Positions 27,747 to 36,944 are shown, numbered from the stretch's first letter. The stretch is 59,368 bases of DNA from Planctomycetota bacterium (GCA_013286045.1 JABDGM010000016.1:1-59368), one strand, 5' to 3'. Program-made: numbers and translations. Notes: generated from the letters alone by a model not told the origin.

Positions 27747-28208
27747 TTAGTTTTGCCCCGGGGTTGCACCACTCGATGTGCTCTGGCCCTTGTTCTGCGT
27801 TGATGCCGGCGCAGACGGCAGCCAATCTCGCTCGATCGCAATTTCCATCGCGCGCTCAATCGGTAGGCGAATCACACCTTTATCTCGATCAATCCAGCCG
27901 TACGATTGCAATCGCTTCGCGGCAGCCATTTGTGTGTCGTTCGATGGCGATCCGCTCATCATTTCAATTCCTTCCAACTGCGGCGACGGCGGAAGGACCA
28001 GCCCTTCCCCGCTAAGTGGTGTGGCACTTCTTTCGCCGATTGGGTGCAGAAGCGCGTCAAAGACCCAATGACTGACGATCGCAGATAGAATAATCATCGC
28101 TGCGATCCCGGACGCAGCGAGAACCGTACGCGGCAGGTCGACCTCCGGCGATTCGTGGCCGGTGCCAGACTCTTCCAAACGCGGCATCGTTGCAACCTTA
28201 TGGCTCAT
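27747..28208 (-). CDS. Unnamed single-helix membrane protein of the Act-caa3 operon
   Basis: I chose ATG 28206-28208, which overlaps the actF stop as ATGA; the longer frame is antisense-like. The protein is 153 residues. An N-terminal cytoplasmic stretch (1-25) is followed by one membrane helix (about 27-47, VLAASGIAAMIILSAIVSHW) and a periplasmic part. That part has a conserved-looking block, LQSYGWIDRDKGVIRLPIER followed by AMEIAIERDWLP (about 101-132), and a disordered Ser/Gly/Gln tail. No Cys, haem motif or known domain is seen. I associate the YGW-x-DR...IRxPIxRAME pattern with small unannotated genes beside act/cox operons, but know of no assigned role. By position it could be a supercomplex linker or an oxidase assembly factor (inference). 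Confidence 0.8.
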   Translation of the reverse strand: MSHKVATMPRLEESGTGHESPEVDLPRTVLAASGIAAMIILSAIVSHWVFDALLHPIGERSATPLSGEGLVLPPSPQLEGIEMMSGSPSNDTQMAAAKRLQSYGWIDRDKGVIRLPIERAMEIAIERDWLPSAPASTQNKGQSTSSGATPGQN

Positions 28209-29392
28209 GTTGCAACCTCCGGCAGGTATTCGGAGATGTAAGGATCGGCAAACGGAATCAGAGAATGCCGCTGCAATTGCCAGATGAAGCACCACACCCA
28301 CACACCGCCGATGGCGGCGAGCGCCGCAAGATCGATGAGCCAATAGAAGGACATCGGTTCGACGTACGCGGCTTCGACCCACCAGTAGATATCAACTACC
28401 CGCAGCGCCAGCACCAACAACGCGACGCCCGTCAGTCGTTGCAAGCTGGTCTTGGTCTCGCGCGAAAGCAGCAACAAAAACGGCACGGCGAATTCAAAGA
28501 TGATGAGTGCAATCGCGATCCACTGCCAGCCACCGCGAATGCGATTGAAATACCATACCGTTTCCTCCGGCATATTCTCGCTCCAAATAATCAAAAACTG
28601 CGAGAACGACAGGTACGCCCAAAACATCACAAACGCCAGCAGTAGATTTCCGAGATCGCGTCGTTGAGACGGCAAAACCGTTTTCGAGAGCGGCCCTTCC
28701 CGAGCAAGCAACAAAATTACGGCCACTGAAAACGCCATGCCAGAAAGAATTTGTCCGATGGCGTACAGTGGCGGGAAGATCGTCGAGTACCAAAGCGGTT
28801 CGAGCGACATGACCCAATCGATCGACGCAAATGTCACCGTGGCGCCATAAATCGCCAACCCGGGCCCGCTCAGCAAACGGCAGCGATCCGCCAACACGGC
28901 GGACGGCCCCGTGCGATCTTGCTTTTGCGACCACGCCTTCAGTGACCAGGCAATTGCAATCCACAGCATGAAGTAGATCGCGGCCCGAATACCAAAAGCG
29001 TGGGGATTGAGATACGGTGCCTTATGTTGGAGCGCCTGCGACGATGCCACAGCTTCCGGTCGAGCCCACTCATACACGGCGGGTAGATCGATCGCCAGAA
29101 TTAGAAAAAGGATGGCCATGAGCGCGATGTTTGCGGACGCGGCTTCAAAAATTCTGCATAGCAGTAGGCCCCAAGCGCCGCCCGTTACGTACTGAATCAT
29201 CAGCAGTGCGAGTGCTCCCAGCGAAATCCCCGCCCAAAAATTCCAAGCAACTAAAAAACCTCGTAGGAAATGCTGCGGACTGATCAAGGCACCAACCGCG
29301 CACGCAACCACACCGAACAACGTGACTAAAAGCGCGCGGCGCTGAGTTGCCTTCCAGTCGACGCCGATCGCCTGCACCGAAGAGTCGTTCAT
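28205..29392 (-). CDS. actF: Alternative Complex III subunit ActF (NrfD-like membrane protein)
   Basis: I chose ATG 29390-29392, which makes an ATGA overlap with actE, over a frame extending 37 codons further. The product is 395 residues, with about ten hydrophobic helices across the chain. Family signs are FLVAWNFWAGISLGALALLM near the N-terminus, DWVMSLEPLWYSTIFPPLYA in the middle, and FAYLSF-type/QFLIIWSENMPEETVW past it. ActF is the second NrfD-fold subunit of the quinol:cytochrome c/acceptor oxidoreductase; the family is proposed to help proton movement and holds no redox cofactor. The unnamed 153-residue gene follows, also with a 4-base overlap. Confidence 0.92.
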   Translation of the reverse strand: MNDSSVQAIGVDWKATQRRALLVTLFGVVACAVGALISPQHFLRGFLVAWNFWAGISLGALALLMIQYVTGGAWGLLLCRIFEAASANIALMAILFLILAIDLPAVYEWARPEAVASSQALQHKAPYLNPHAFGIRAAIYFMLWIAIAWSLKAWSQKQDRTGPSAVLADRCRLLSGPGLAIYGATVTFASIDWVMSLEPLWYSTIFPPLYAIGQILSGMAFSVAVILLLAREGPLSKTVLPSQRRDLGNLLLAFVMFWAYLSFSQFLIIWSENMPEETVWYFNRIRGGWQWIAIALIIFEFAVPFLLLLSRETKTSLQRLTGVALLVLALRVVDIYWWVEAAYVEPMSFYWLIDLAALAAIGGVWVWCFIWQLQRHSLIPFADPYISEYLPEVAT

Positions 29393-30108
29393 GGCGTGGC
29401 CTCCAGGGCGCGCTGCGCTTCGTCGCGAATTGCCGGCGGAAGGTCTTCCATCGGCACCGCCTGGCTGCGCTGGAGCGTTCGAATGTACGCGGCAATCGCC
29501 CAACGGTCGCGTGCAGCAACCTGCGTCGAGTAGTCGGACATCGCGCCGAACCCACTCGTCGGTACATCGAACAAATAACCGACAGGTACGTCGCGCAGCG
29601 ATATCTGAATTCCGCTATGAGCGAACTGCCGAGAATTATCGCCCAGGTACGACGGCGGCTTCGTAAACCCGCGCTGCACAATTTTGCCGTTACCGGTCCC
29701 CAGGTCGTCATGACAGATCGCACAGTAGATCGTGTACCGATCCCGTCCACGCGCGAGTACATCGCCCGTGATCTTAAAGGGAAACTCGGTGACAAAATCG
29801 TCCGGGCGGATACCCTGCTCGGCCACTGCAACTTGCCGCTGCTCGCCCGATGTATCGGCCGCTTTTCGACCCGACGTGATCGAACTGTCGCCAGGCTGCT
29901 CATCGCGCGCGACAACCCCCGCCACTAAGGGTCGCGCCGCCCGTCCATCCGAAAAGAACTTGCTCGGCTCCAGCGGACGGTAGCTCGGTTGATCCGCCAT
30001 CTTTTGAGTGCAGCCGGCGAATGCAATCACGAGACCGCTCGCGCAGAGCACGGAACTCAAGCGCCGCACAGTTTGGCACGCCAATGAATTCGATCGCCGC
30101 CTGCTCAC
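29389..30108 (-). CDS. actE: Alternative Complex III subunit ActE (monohaem cytochrome c lipoprotein)
   Basis: This 239-residue protein starts with GTG (30106-30108), overlapping the actD stop as GTGA, with GAGGT as a ribosome site. The signal ends in VIAFAGC, a lipobox with Cys near residue 33, so it should be lipid-anchored on the periplasmic side. After a linker rich in Ser/Gly/Asp comes one haem c site, YCAICHDDLGTGNGK, with an axial Met probably in FGAMSDYS. ActE is the electron outlet of Alternative Complex III and should pass electrons to the cytochrome domain of oxidase subunit II encoded downstream in the same operon. Confidence 0.93.
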   Translation of the reverse strand: MSRRRSNSLACQTVRRLSSVLCASGLVIAFAGCTQKMADQPSYRPLEPSKFFSDGRAARPLVAGVVARDEQPGDSSITSGRKAADTSGEQRQVAVAEQGIRPDDFVTEFPFKITGDVLARGRDRYTIYCAICHDDLGTGNGKIVQRGFTKPPSYLGDNSRQFAHSGIQISLRDVPVGYLFDVPTSGFGAMSDYSTQVAARDRWAIAAYIRTLQRSQAVPMEDLPPAIRDEAQRALEATP

Positions 30109-30644
30109 GGTTGCACCTCATAAACCGCATGAGGCTTCAGACCATCGAGAAAGTTGCGCGTACTGGGCAAATCGAATTTGGCATCGCCCGCTTGAATGCA
30201 AAGAAAGAAGCGATTGCGGCTTGCCTGGGCAAATTGCGGTACGTTGAAGACCGGATGGTACGGCATCGGCAAACCGTTAAGCGCGAATAGTCCTACCACG
30301 GCGGCGGTCGCCGCGCAGAGGATCGTCATTTCGAACGTCACGGGAATAAACATCGGCCAACTATTGTACGGCCTGCCACCCACGTTGATCGGGTAGTTCA
30401 CCGCGTTGCACCAATACTGCATGTAGAAACCGCCGATGCAGCCGACGAGGCCACCAATGAAAATAATCAGCGGCAATCGAGTGCGAGGAAAACCGATCGC
30501 CTCGGGCAGCCCCTCGACCGGGAATGGCGTGTAAGCATCTACCAAACGGTAACCGGCATCGCGAGCCGCCACCGCCGCCGCAACGATTTGCGCCGGCTGC
30601 TCGAACTCAGCCATTAGTCCGTAGATAGGTGACGCTTCTTTCAT
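30105..30644 (-). CDS. actD: Alternative Complex III subunit ActD (DUF3341)
   Basis: This 179-residue protein has the DUF3341 pattern: an N-terminal soluble part with YGLMAEFEQPAQIVAAAVAA and YRLVDAYTPFPVEGLPEAIG. Two membrane helices follow (LPLIIFIGGLVGCIGGFYMQ and FEMTILCAATAAVVGLFALN), separated by the typical WCNAVNYPINVGGRPYNSWP, with a short soluble end. It has no redox centre; in the complex ActD packs against ActC and ActF. It lies between actC (17-base gap) and actE (4-base overlap), the canonical order. Confidence 0.94.
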   Translation of the reverse strand: MKEASPIYGLMAEFEQPAQIVAAAVAARDAGYRLVDAYTPFPVEGLPEAIGFPRTRLPLIIFIGGLVGCIGGFYMQYWCNAVNYPINVGGRPYNSWPMFIPVTFEMTILCAATAAVVGLFALNGLPMPYHPVFNVPQFAQASRNRFFLCIQAGDAKFDLPSTRNFLDGLKPHAVYEVQP

Positions 30645-30661
30645 CGCAATGCTCTACCCCG

Positions 30662-32056
30662 TTAGTGCGCGTGGGCCTCGGGGCCTTCGACTTCCTCGAC
30701 CAGCTCGCGCATTTCGGACATCGAAATGGCGGGCAGCAACCGCAAGAACAGGAACAACAAGCAAAAGAACAAGCCAATCGTGCCGAGAAACATGGACCAA
30801 TCCCAAAATGTGGGCGAGTACATCCCCCACGACGATGGCAGAAAATCGCGCTGCAAACTCGTCACGACGATCACGAACCGCTCAAGCCACATTCCGACAA
30901 GCACGACCAGTGCTACGCAAAACAACAGTGGCACGTAGCTTCGCGCACGTTTCGACCACAGGATTTGTGGAATGGCGACGTTGCACAAAATTAGGAGCCA
31001 GTAGCTCCACGCGTAGGCGCCTGTCATGCGGTTGTGTATCACATACTCCTCGTACGGATTGTCGCTGTACCACGACATGAATGCCTCCAGGCCGTAGCCA
31101 TAGCCGACAATCATACACGTCGCGAGCATCACCTTCGCCATGTTTTGCAGATGCTGGTCGGTGATGAAATCTTTCAGTCCGTAGAAGTATCGCAACGGAA
31201 TCGCAAGTACGAGCACCATCGCAAATCCGGAGTAGATTGCACCCGCGACGAAGTACGGCGGAAAGATCGTCGTGTGCCAGCCGGGCATGTTGGCGACACA
31301 GAAATCGAAGCTCACCACCGTGTGCACCGAGACGACGAGCGGCGTCGCCAGCCCCGCCATGATGAGATAGGCGACTTCGTACCGCCGCCAATGACGGGCT
31401 GAACCGCGCCATCCCATCGCTAGAAACCCATACGCAATCCGGCCGAAGCGGCTGCGCGAGTTGTCGCGAAGCGTGGCCATGTCTGGAATCAGCCCCACGT
31501 ACCAGAACAGCAGCGACACGGTGAAGTACGTGGAAACCGCAAAGCAATCCCACACCAGCGGACTGCGAAACTGCGGCCAAAGCTTCATTGTGTTCGGGTA
31601 AGGCAACAGCCAATAAAAGAACCAGGGCCGGCCCATGTGCAGCAACGGGAACACGCCGGCGCACGCCACGGCGAACAAAGTCATCGCCTCGGCAAATCGA
31701 TTAATCGAGGTCCGCCATTCTTGATGCAGCAGCAGCAAAATTGCAGAAATAAGCGTGCCCGCGTGGCCGATGCCGATCCACCACACGAAGTTCACAATCG
31801 CAAACCCCCACGCGATCGGAATATTGATGCCCCAAACTCCGACGCCGACGACCAATAAGTAAGTGATGGTCGTCAGTAGCACCATGACCAGCGAAAATGA
31901 AACCACCAGACCGAACCACCATCCGCGCGACGCCGGCCGAGTTAGCACGATCGCGCTGATCTTGTCCGTCACCGACGCAAACGTATGCCCCGGCGCGAGC
32001 ACGGCGGGCTCAAGCTCGGCAAAATCATTCGACGGATGGGAAGGTGTGCCAGCCAT
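30662..32056 (-). CDS. actC: Alternative Complex III subunit ActC (NrfD/PsrC-type quinone-binding membrane protein)
   Basis: I chose ATG 32054-32056, whose G/T overlap with the actB stop reads TGATG; a TTG one codon earlier is less likely. The 464-residue protein has about ten membrane helices. Family signs are WGINIPIAWGFAIVNFVWWI, then GHAGTLISAILLLLHQEWRT with the conserved His and Arg-flanked helix, HMGRPWFFYWLLPYPNTMKL and LATPLVVSVHTVVSFDF. NrfD proteins hold the quinol site, so this subunit should take electrons from menaquinol or ubiquinol and pass them to the Fe-S clusters of ActB. It ends with an acidic tail EVEGPEAHAH. Confidence 0.95.
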   Translation of the reverse strand: MAGTPSHPSNDFAELEPAVLAPGHTFASVTDKISAIVLTRPASRGWWFGLVVSFSLVMVLLTTITYLLVVGVGVWGINIPIAWGFAIVNFVWWIGIGHAGTLISAILLLLHQEWRTSINRFAEAMTLFAVACAGVFPLLHMGRPWFFYWLLPYPNTMKLWPQFRSPLVWDCFAVSTYFTVSLLFWYVGLIPDMATLRDNSRSRFGRIAYGFLAMGWRGSARHWRRYEVAYLIMAGLATPLVVSVHTVVSFDFCVANMPGWHTTIFPPYFVAGAIYSGFAMVLVLAIPLRYFYGLKDFITDQHLQNMAKVMLATCMIVGYGYGLEAFMSWYSDNPYEEYVIHNRMTGAYAWSYWLLILCNVAIPQILWSKRARSYVPLLFCVALVVLVGMWLERFVIVVTSLQRDFLPSSWGMYSPTFWDWSMFLGTIGLFFCLLFLFLRLLPAISMSEMRELVEEVEGPEAHAH

Positions 32057-35000
32057 CAATCAGCAAGTTCAGGGTTAGGATTGCGAAGCGCCGCCAGGTA
32101 CGTCGTCCGTGGCCGCGTATTCAACTCCGCGAGCAGGCCGTAATTCAGCGGCTCGGCCTTCATCTTCGAAACGCGACTATTGGGATCGTTCATATCGCCG
32201 AAGATAATCGCCTGCGCCGGACAAGCCGCCTGGCATGCCGTGACGACATCGCCATCGACCATCGGCTTGCCGCTGACTTCGGAATCGATCTGCGCGCCCC
32301 GAATGCGCTGCACACAGTAGGTGCATTTCTCCATCACGCCGCGGCTGCGAACCGTAACGTTCGGATTGCGCCCGAGCTTGAGGCTCTCCGTGTGGAAGTC
32401 CGTATACTCCAAGAAGTTGAAACGGCGAACCTTGTACGGGCAATTGTTCGAGCAATACCGCGTTCCGACGCATCGGTTGTAAACCATATCGTTCAGCCCA
32501 TCGGCCGAATGCACGGTTGCACCGACGGGACACACCAATTCGCACGGCGCATTCTCGCAGTGCATGCATGGAACAGGTTGAAAATACGTCGTGGGATTCT
32601 CGGTGTGGCCTTCGTAGTAGCGATCGATTCGCAGCCAATGCATTTCGCGACCGCGCGTGACTTCTGTCTTTCCGACCACCGGGATATTGTTCTCCGCCTG
32701 GCAGGCGACGACGCACCCGTTGCAACCCGTGCACGACGAAAGATCGATCGCCATGCCCCATTTGTTTTTCGGGGCGCTGTAGTCGTAACCAGGGTAGAGC
32801 GTCAAAGGCTCCATCCGAGGATCGGCCTCCGCGCTTTTCTTTTCCTGAATGGACGCGCCCGGCACGAGCTGGCTTTGATATTCGCGATGCTCTTCGCTTA
32901 GGGAATTCGCGAGCACTTGAGAATCTTTTGCGAACTCGTCGTACGTAAACGCATGCACCGGATCCCGGCCTTCCATCGAGTGATGAACCTGCGTGCAAGC
33001 GAGCGTGTAAGATTCGTCGAGCTTGCGAATCTTCACATCCGGCGCAAACCAAGGCGCGGCAGCGGTGCGCAATTCATTCGCGTTGAAGCCAGCGCCGTTT
33101 CCTGTCTGGCCTGCTGCGGTGCGGCCGTATCCCAGGTGCAGCGTCACGGAATCATCGGCGTGACCAGGAACAATCCAAGCGGCCGCTCGAAGTTTGCGAT
33201 CGCCAGATTCGAGTTCAACCAGACTCGTGATTCCCTGCCCGTGCTCACCGCCGTTGATTCCGACGGTTTGCGTGATGTGCAGCGCCTCGGCAAGGCTCGG
33301 GCTGATTAGGACCGCGTTATCCCAAGTTAGTTTCGTAATCGGCTTCGGAAGCTCCTGCAACCACCCGTTGTTTGCGAAGCGGCCGTCGTACACCGTAGGA
33401 TCCGCATGAAAGACGAGTTCCAAAGCGCCGTGCGCCGAAGTCGGCGGCGAAGAGGCTGACTCCCAATTTGTACTGACGGAAAGCCCTGTACGCGGTTGCG
33501 CAGCGCTTCCTGCGATCACGCCATCGTGCAGAGTACGCTTCCAACCCGACTCGAAATCTCCAGCTCCAGTCGCCTGCGACCAGTTGCGACGCCAATAGCT
33601 TTGAACAATTTCATAACCCGGGCTGCCCGCGGGTTCGAACAACGCTGAGAGAACTTCGATCGCGCTGAGTCCGTTGTACAACGGCGCAATCAACGGTTGC
33701 TGAATCGAGACGGTTCCATCGAACGCCCGCGCATCCCCCCAGGCTTCGAGGAAGTGCGCTTGCGGGAGATGCCAATCACACTTCTCTGCAGTTTCATCTT
33801 GATACAAACCCAAATGCACGCGCCGCGGTACGTGTTGCAACTGCGTCGCAAAATCCAAATCGGTCGGCGCATCGTACACAGGATTGCCGCCGAGAATCAC
33901 TAGCATCTCGACGCGACCCGCAGACATGTCGTCGACCAGTGTCTTCAAGTCCGCGAATTGATCGCGCGGATTTGCTTCGACCGGTGCAATGTACTTCACG
34001 GTGTGGCCCACGTTGCCCAGCGCGTCGTTCAATGCATGAGCGATTGCATGCACGATCGGCGGCTGGGAGTCGCCAGCGATAACGAGACTCGCGCCACGAT
34101 GAGCGTTTAAATCTTTCGCAATCGCTGCCACCCAGCGCTGATACTGAGCCCCCACTGGCTGAACGTTTGGCAGCTTCAGTTCACCAGCCAGCGCGAGCGC
34201 GAATTGCAAAACATCGGCGGCCCGCATCGGCACGCGATGATCGGCCGCCGCGCCCGTCACCGTGGGGCAACTTTCGGCAACATACAATCGATTCATCGCC
34301 GGGCCGCCGACCGTGCCCGCGGCGCGACGCTTGGCCATGAACTCGCGCGTGTATCGCAAGTGGGCTGGACCAAGCCCCATGAAATCCGCGTCCAATGCAA
34401 CCACAATCTCGGCGCTCGAGAAGTCGTACAGCGTGTCTACAAGCTCGCCGAAAGCGAGTCGCGCGCCGTCATGACGATTGTTACTGTGCGCCGATTCGTA
34501 TTGAATCCACTGCGCCGCAGGAAAATCATGCTTGAATCGACTTGTGTCGCCCGCAAGCTGATCCGCCAACGTAGGAGAGGTGATTGTCTGGGTAAGAATG
34601 GCAAGTCCCCTGCCCTGGTTCGCGCGCAATGCCTGAAGCGACTTCCGAAATTCGATTTGAGCGTCGCTCCAACTGCGAGGCTGACCCCGATACGTTACCG
34701 CTTGCGAGCGATCGGGATCATACAACCCTAGAATTTCGGCCTGCGAAAAGGCATCTGTCGCTCCCAAACTTGCCGGATGGCCCGGATTGCCTTCGATCTT
34801 GGTCGGCCGCCCCTCATGGCTCTTCACGAGAATTCCCGTCGCGTAGCCGCCCAATGTGCTCGCAGTCGCGAACTGCAACGCTTTGCCCGGCACCATTTGT
34901 TCCGGCTGCTTCGCGTACGGCAGGATTTCACCAATAGGCGCTTGCGGCGAACAACCCGAGATGCCCGCCAGCGCGAACGACGCCCCCATGAGCATCAAGA

Positions 35001-35172
35001 ACTTGCGGCGCGTGACTGGGTCGCTCCACTCAGACGCATGTCGCGGGAATTCTCGCTCCAACAGTTCTTGAAACTGCGGCGAGCCCGCCAACTCTTCGAG
35101 CGCGCGCCAATGCCGCTTCCCGATCTGCTCAGGCGCGCTGCCAACGTTCGATTTTGAATGACAATCTTTCAT
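32056..35172 (-). CDS. actB: Alternative Complex III subunit ActB (TAT leader, molybdopterin-fold plus Fe-S domain)
   Basis: I chose ATG 35170-35172, overlapping the actA stop as ATGA; a GTG three codons earlier is an alternative. The protein is 1038 residues. The N-terminus has a TAT-like site, DPVTRRKFLMLMGASFALAG, followed by ISGCSP, so it may also be lipidated at Cys. Residues about 100-750 follow the molybdopterin-oxidoreductase fold, which in this family binds no Mo. The C-terminal quarter is a ferredoxin-like domain with CTGCNGCVVAC, CMHCENAPCELVC, CVGTRYCSNNC, CTYCVQRI and CQAACPAQAI: enough Cys for one [3Fe-4S] and three [4Fe-4S] clusters. It carries electrons from the quinol site in ActC to the haems of ActA and ActE. 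Confidence 0.95.
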   Translation of the reverse strand: MKDCHSKSNVGSAPEQIGKRHWRALEELAGSPQFQELLEREFPRHASEWSDPVTRRKFLMLMGASFALAGISGCSPQAPIGEILPYAKQPEQMVPGKALQFATASTLGGYATGILVKSHEGRPTKIEGNPGHPASLGATDAFSQAEILGLYDPDRSQAVTYRGQPRSWSDAQIEFRKSLQALRANQGRGLAILTQTITSPTLADQLAGDTSRFKHDFPAAQWIQYESAHSNNRHDGARLAFGELVDTLYDFSSAEIVVALDADFMGLGPAHLRYTREFMAKRRAAGTVGGPAMNRLYVAESCPTVTGAAADHRVPMRAADVLQFALALAGELKLPNVQPVGAQYQRWVAAIAKDLNAHRGASLVIAGDSQPPIVHAIAHALNDALGNVGHTVKYIAPVEANPRDQFADLKTLVDDMSAGRVEMLVILGGNPVYDAPTDLDFATQLQHVPRRVHLGLYQDETAEKCDWHLPQAHFLEAWGDARAFDGTVSIQQPLIAPLYNGLSAIEVLSALFEPAGSPGYEIVQSYWRRNWSQATGAGDFESGWKRTLHDGVIAGSAAQPRTGLSVSTNWESASSPPTSAHGALELVFHADPTVYDGRFANNGWLQELPKPITKLTWDNAVLISPSLAEALHITQTVGINGGEHGQGITSLVELESGDRKLRAAAWIVPGHADDSVTLHLGYGRTAAGQTGNGAGFNANELRTAAAPWFAPDVKIRKLDESYTLACTQVHHSMEGRDPVHAFTYDEFAKDSQVLANSLSEEHREYQSQLVPGASIQEKKSAEADPRMEPLTLYPGYDYSAPKNKWGMAIDLSSCTGCNGCVVACQAENNIPVVGKTEVTRGREMHWLRIDRYYEGHTENPTTYFQPVPCMHCENAPCELVCPVGATVHSADGLNDMVYNRCVGTRYCSNNCPYKVRRFNFLEYTDFHTESLKLGRNPNVTVRSRGVMEKCTYCVQRIRGAQIDSEVSGKPMVDGDVVTACQAACPAQAIIFGDMNDPNSRVSKMKAEPLNYGLLAELNTRPRTTYLAALRNPNPELAD

Positions 35173-35828
35173 CGGTGGCACGTAGAGCAGCTAGTCAGTT
35201 CCTCGGTCGAACGAATGTGATATTGCTTGTACAGCTCATCCGCCAGCTCCGCACGGTTACCGGACGGCTGCCAGGTCATGTTGACCACTTCATCTCGTGG
35301 CCGCAGGTGTGGCTTGGGATTGCGATGGCAATCGAGGCACCATCCCATCAGCAGCGGCTTGTCTTGGTACGTAAACGGCATTTCATCCACGCGGCCGTGG
35401 CATTCAACGCAACCCACTCCCTTGCTCACGTGAATGCTGTGATCGAAGTAAACGAATTGAGCAAGATTGTGAACGCGCTCCCAAGCGATCGGCGCGCCGG
35501 TACGGTAACTAGCTCGCACGGGTTCGAGCGCCGACGCACCAACCCAAATCTCCTGATGGCAGTTCATGCAAACTTTTGTCGGCGGCACGCCGGCGAACGG
35601 TGTCGTCTCCACCGAAGTGTGACAGTAACGGCAATCAATGCCAAGCTGCCCCACATGATGCGCGTGACTGAACTGCACCGGCTGCACGCGGGCCAGCTTC
35701 TCTTGCGTCACGTACGGCGACCACCCAACGACATACAAAGCCAGGCTGAGGACGATGAGGCTAGTCAGCGCCGCAACAATGCTGACCTTAGAGAGAGTAT
35801 TGAAACTGCGATGAAAGATTTGCGGCAC
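35169..35828 (-). CDS. actA: Alternative Complex III subunit ActA (pentahaem cytochrome c)
   Basis: I chose GTG 35826-35828, giving (M)PQIFHRSFNTLSKVSIVAAL, the usual opening of this subunit. The frame runs 36 codons further to a TTG at 35936 but that part has no family likeness. Of 219 residues, one N-terminal membrane helix is followed by a periplasmic domain with five haem motifs: CRYCH, CMNCH, CVECH, CLDCH and CSTCH, the last at the very C-terminus. It is the first gene of the 12.5-kb respiratory operon. Its haems should form the wire that accepts electrons from ActB and hands them to ActE. Confidence 0.95.
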   Translation of the reverse strand: MPQIFHRSFNTLSKVSIVAALTSLIVLSLALYVVGWSPYVTQEKLARVQPVQFSHAHHVGQLGIDCRYCHTSVETTPFAGVPPTKVCMNCHQEIWVGASALEPVRASYRTGAPIAWERVHNLAQFVYFDHSIHVSKGVGCVECHGRVDEMPFTYQDKPLLMGWCLDCHRNPKPHLRPRDEVVNMTWQPSGNRAELADELYKQYHIRSTEELTSCSTCHR

Positions 35829-36133
35829 GTTGTCGATGCCTTCAAAGCGGGCGCACCAGATGCAGCGAACGAGGCCGGCCTCCGGCCGCGTATATAGATT
35901 GGCGTTCTCGCGGGAAAAATGCCAGGGGGGTCGCAAGTGCCGTGCCCGATTTAACGTTGTCGTTGTTGGTCAGCGATCGGGCTAGTTGGCAAAATGGGAG
36001 TCAATTATCCATCGTGCGCTTGCCATATCGCCAACGAGCCAACAGCCGCGTTATAATCGAGTGCGTCGCGGATCGAAGAAGTTGCGCGCCGATTTGATAC
36101 TCGTAAAAATAGTATTCTTGTGACGAGGACGAT
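35829..36133. other. Divergent intergenic region between the Act-caa3 operon and hupE
   Basis: This 305-base gap must hold promoters for the respiratory operon (minus) and hupE (plus). A plus-strand TATAAT lies at 36052-36057. A short inverted repeat ATACT-N9-AGTAT lies near 36097-36115, between that box and the hupE start, and could be an operator. No clear minus-strand promoter was found and no gene is supported. Confidence 0.45.
36052..36057 (+). promoter_or_regulatory. Possible -10 box (TATAAT) for hupE
   Basis: A perfect TATAAT hexamer lies 76 bases before the hupE ATG. At 17-base spacing the -35 position reads CGCCAA, a poor match, so this is tentative. Confidence 0.3.
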
Positions 36134-36736
36134 ATGTCGACCGCCCAACGATTTTGCCTCGCACTTTTGTCGCTGATCGCCTTCGCCGCGTTGCCGGGAG
36201 TAGCCCAAGCTCATGTTGGCATCGGCTCGACGACCGGATTCTTCGACGGGATGGCCCATCCATTCAGCGGCCTCGACCATATTTGCGCCATGTTCGGCGT
36301 CGGGCTGTGGGCCGCGCAACGTGGTGACCGCGGTATTTGGCTACTTCCGCTGGCGTTTGTGCTCGTGATGACCGTCGGCGGCCTTCTCGGAATGGCGCAC
36401 GTCTTTCTTCCGTTTATCGAGCCTGGAATTATTGCCTCGGTTTTGGTAGTCGGACTCCTGATCGCCGCGGCGATTCGTTTGCCGCTACTCGCCAGCGCCT
36501 GTCTGGTCGCACTATTCGCGCTGTTTCACGGACATGCACATGGCGCTGAAATGCCAACGTCCGCAAGCGGCCTCGCGTACGGAATTGGCTTCCTAAGCTC
36601 AACGATCGCCCTCCTGCTTTGTGGCGCCGTGCTAGGATTGGCGTGCCGTCAGCTCAAATCTCCGTGGGTGTATCGCACCGCCGGAGCCGCGATCGTTACC
36701 TGCGGCCTCGGCTTATGCGCCGTCTACCTCGGATAA
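36134..36736 (+). CDS. hupE: HupE/UreJ-family membrane protein (probable Ni/Co-type metal permease)
   Basis: This 200-residue protein has a signal-like N-terminus (MSTAQRFCLALLSLIAFAAL ending AQA) and then HVGIGSTTGFFDGMAHPFSG with LDHICAMFGVGLWAAQ, the family signature containing the HPxxGxDH metal-binding motif. A second His cluster, ALFHGHAHGAEMP, and about six membrane helices follow. The family is linked to nickel or cobalt uptake. Here there is no urease, hydrogenase or Ni-enzyme gene next to it, so the metal and client are unknown. A GAGG ribosome site precedes the ATG. It runs divergently from the respiratory operon. Confidence 0.9.
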   Translation: MSTAQRFCLALLSLIAFAALPGVAQAHVGIGSTTGFFDGMAHPFSGLDHICAMFGVGLWAAQRGDRGIWLLPLAFVLVMTVGGLLGMAHVFLPFIEPGIIASVLVVGLLIAAAIRLPLLASACLVALFALFHGHAHGAEMPTSASGLAYGIGFLSSTIALLLCGAVLGLACRQLKSPWVYRTAGAAIVTCGLGLCAVYLG

Positions 36737-36944
36737 CGCCTCCATCGCTTTTCCTAGCGCACCGGCAGCGTCCCTCGCGTCGCAATCTCGGCTCGCCATT
36801 TTTGGCACGAACCAGGCCACGTTTTCAATTTGCAGCCGTCCCCATACTGGCGCTTCCGCGACCGCACTGATGGGTTAAAATCTTGGTCCACGGTGGGGAC
36901 ATGTCGGGTTCAGCCTGGAACCCAATCGCATCACCGAGATCAAC

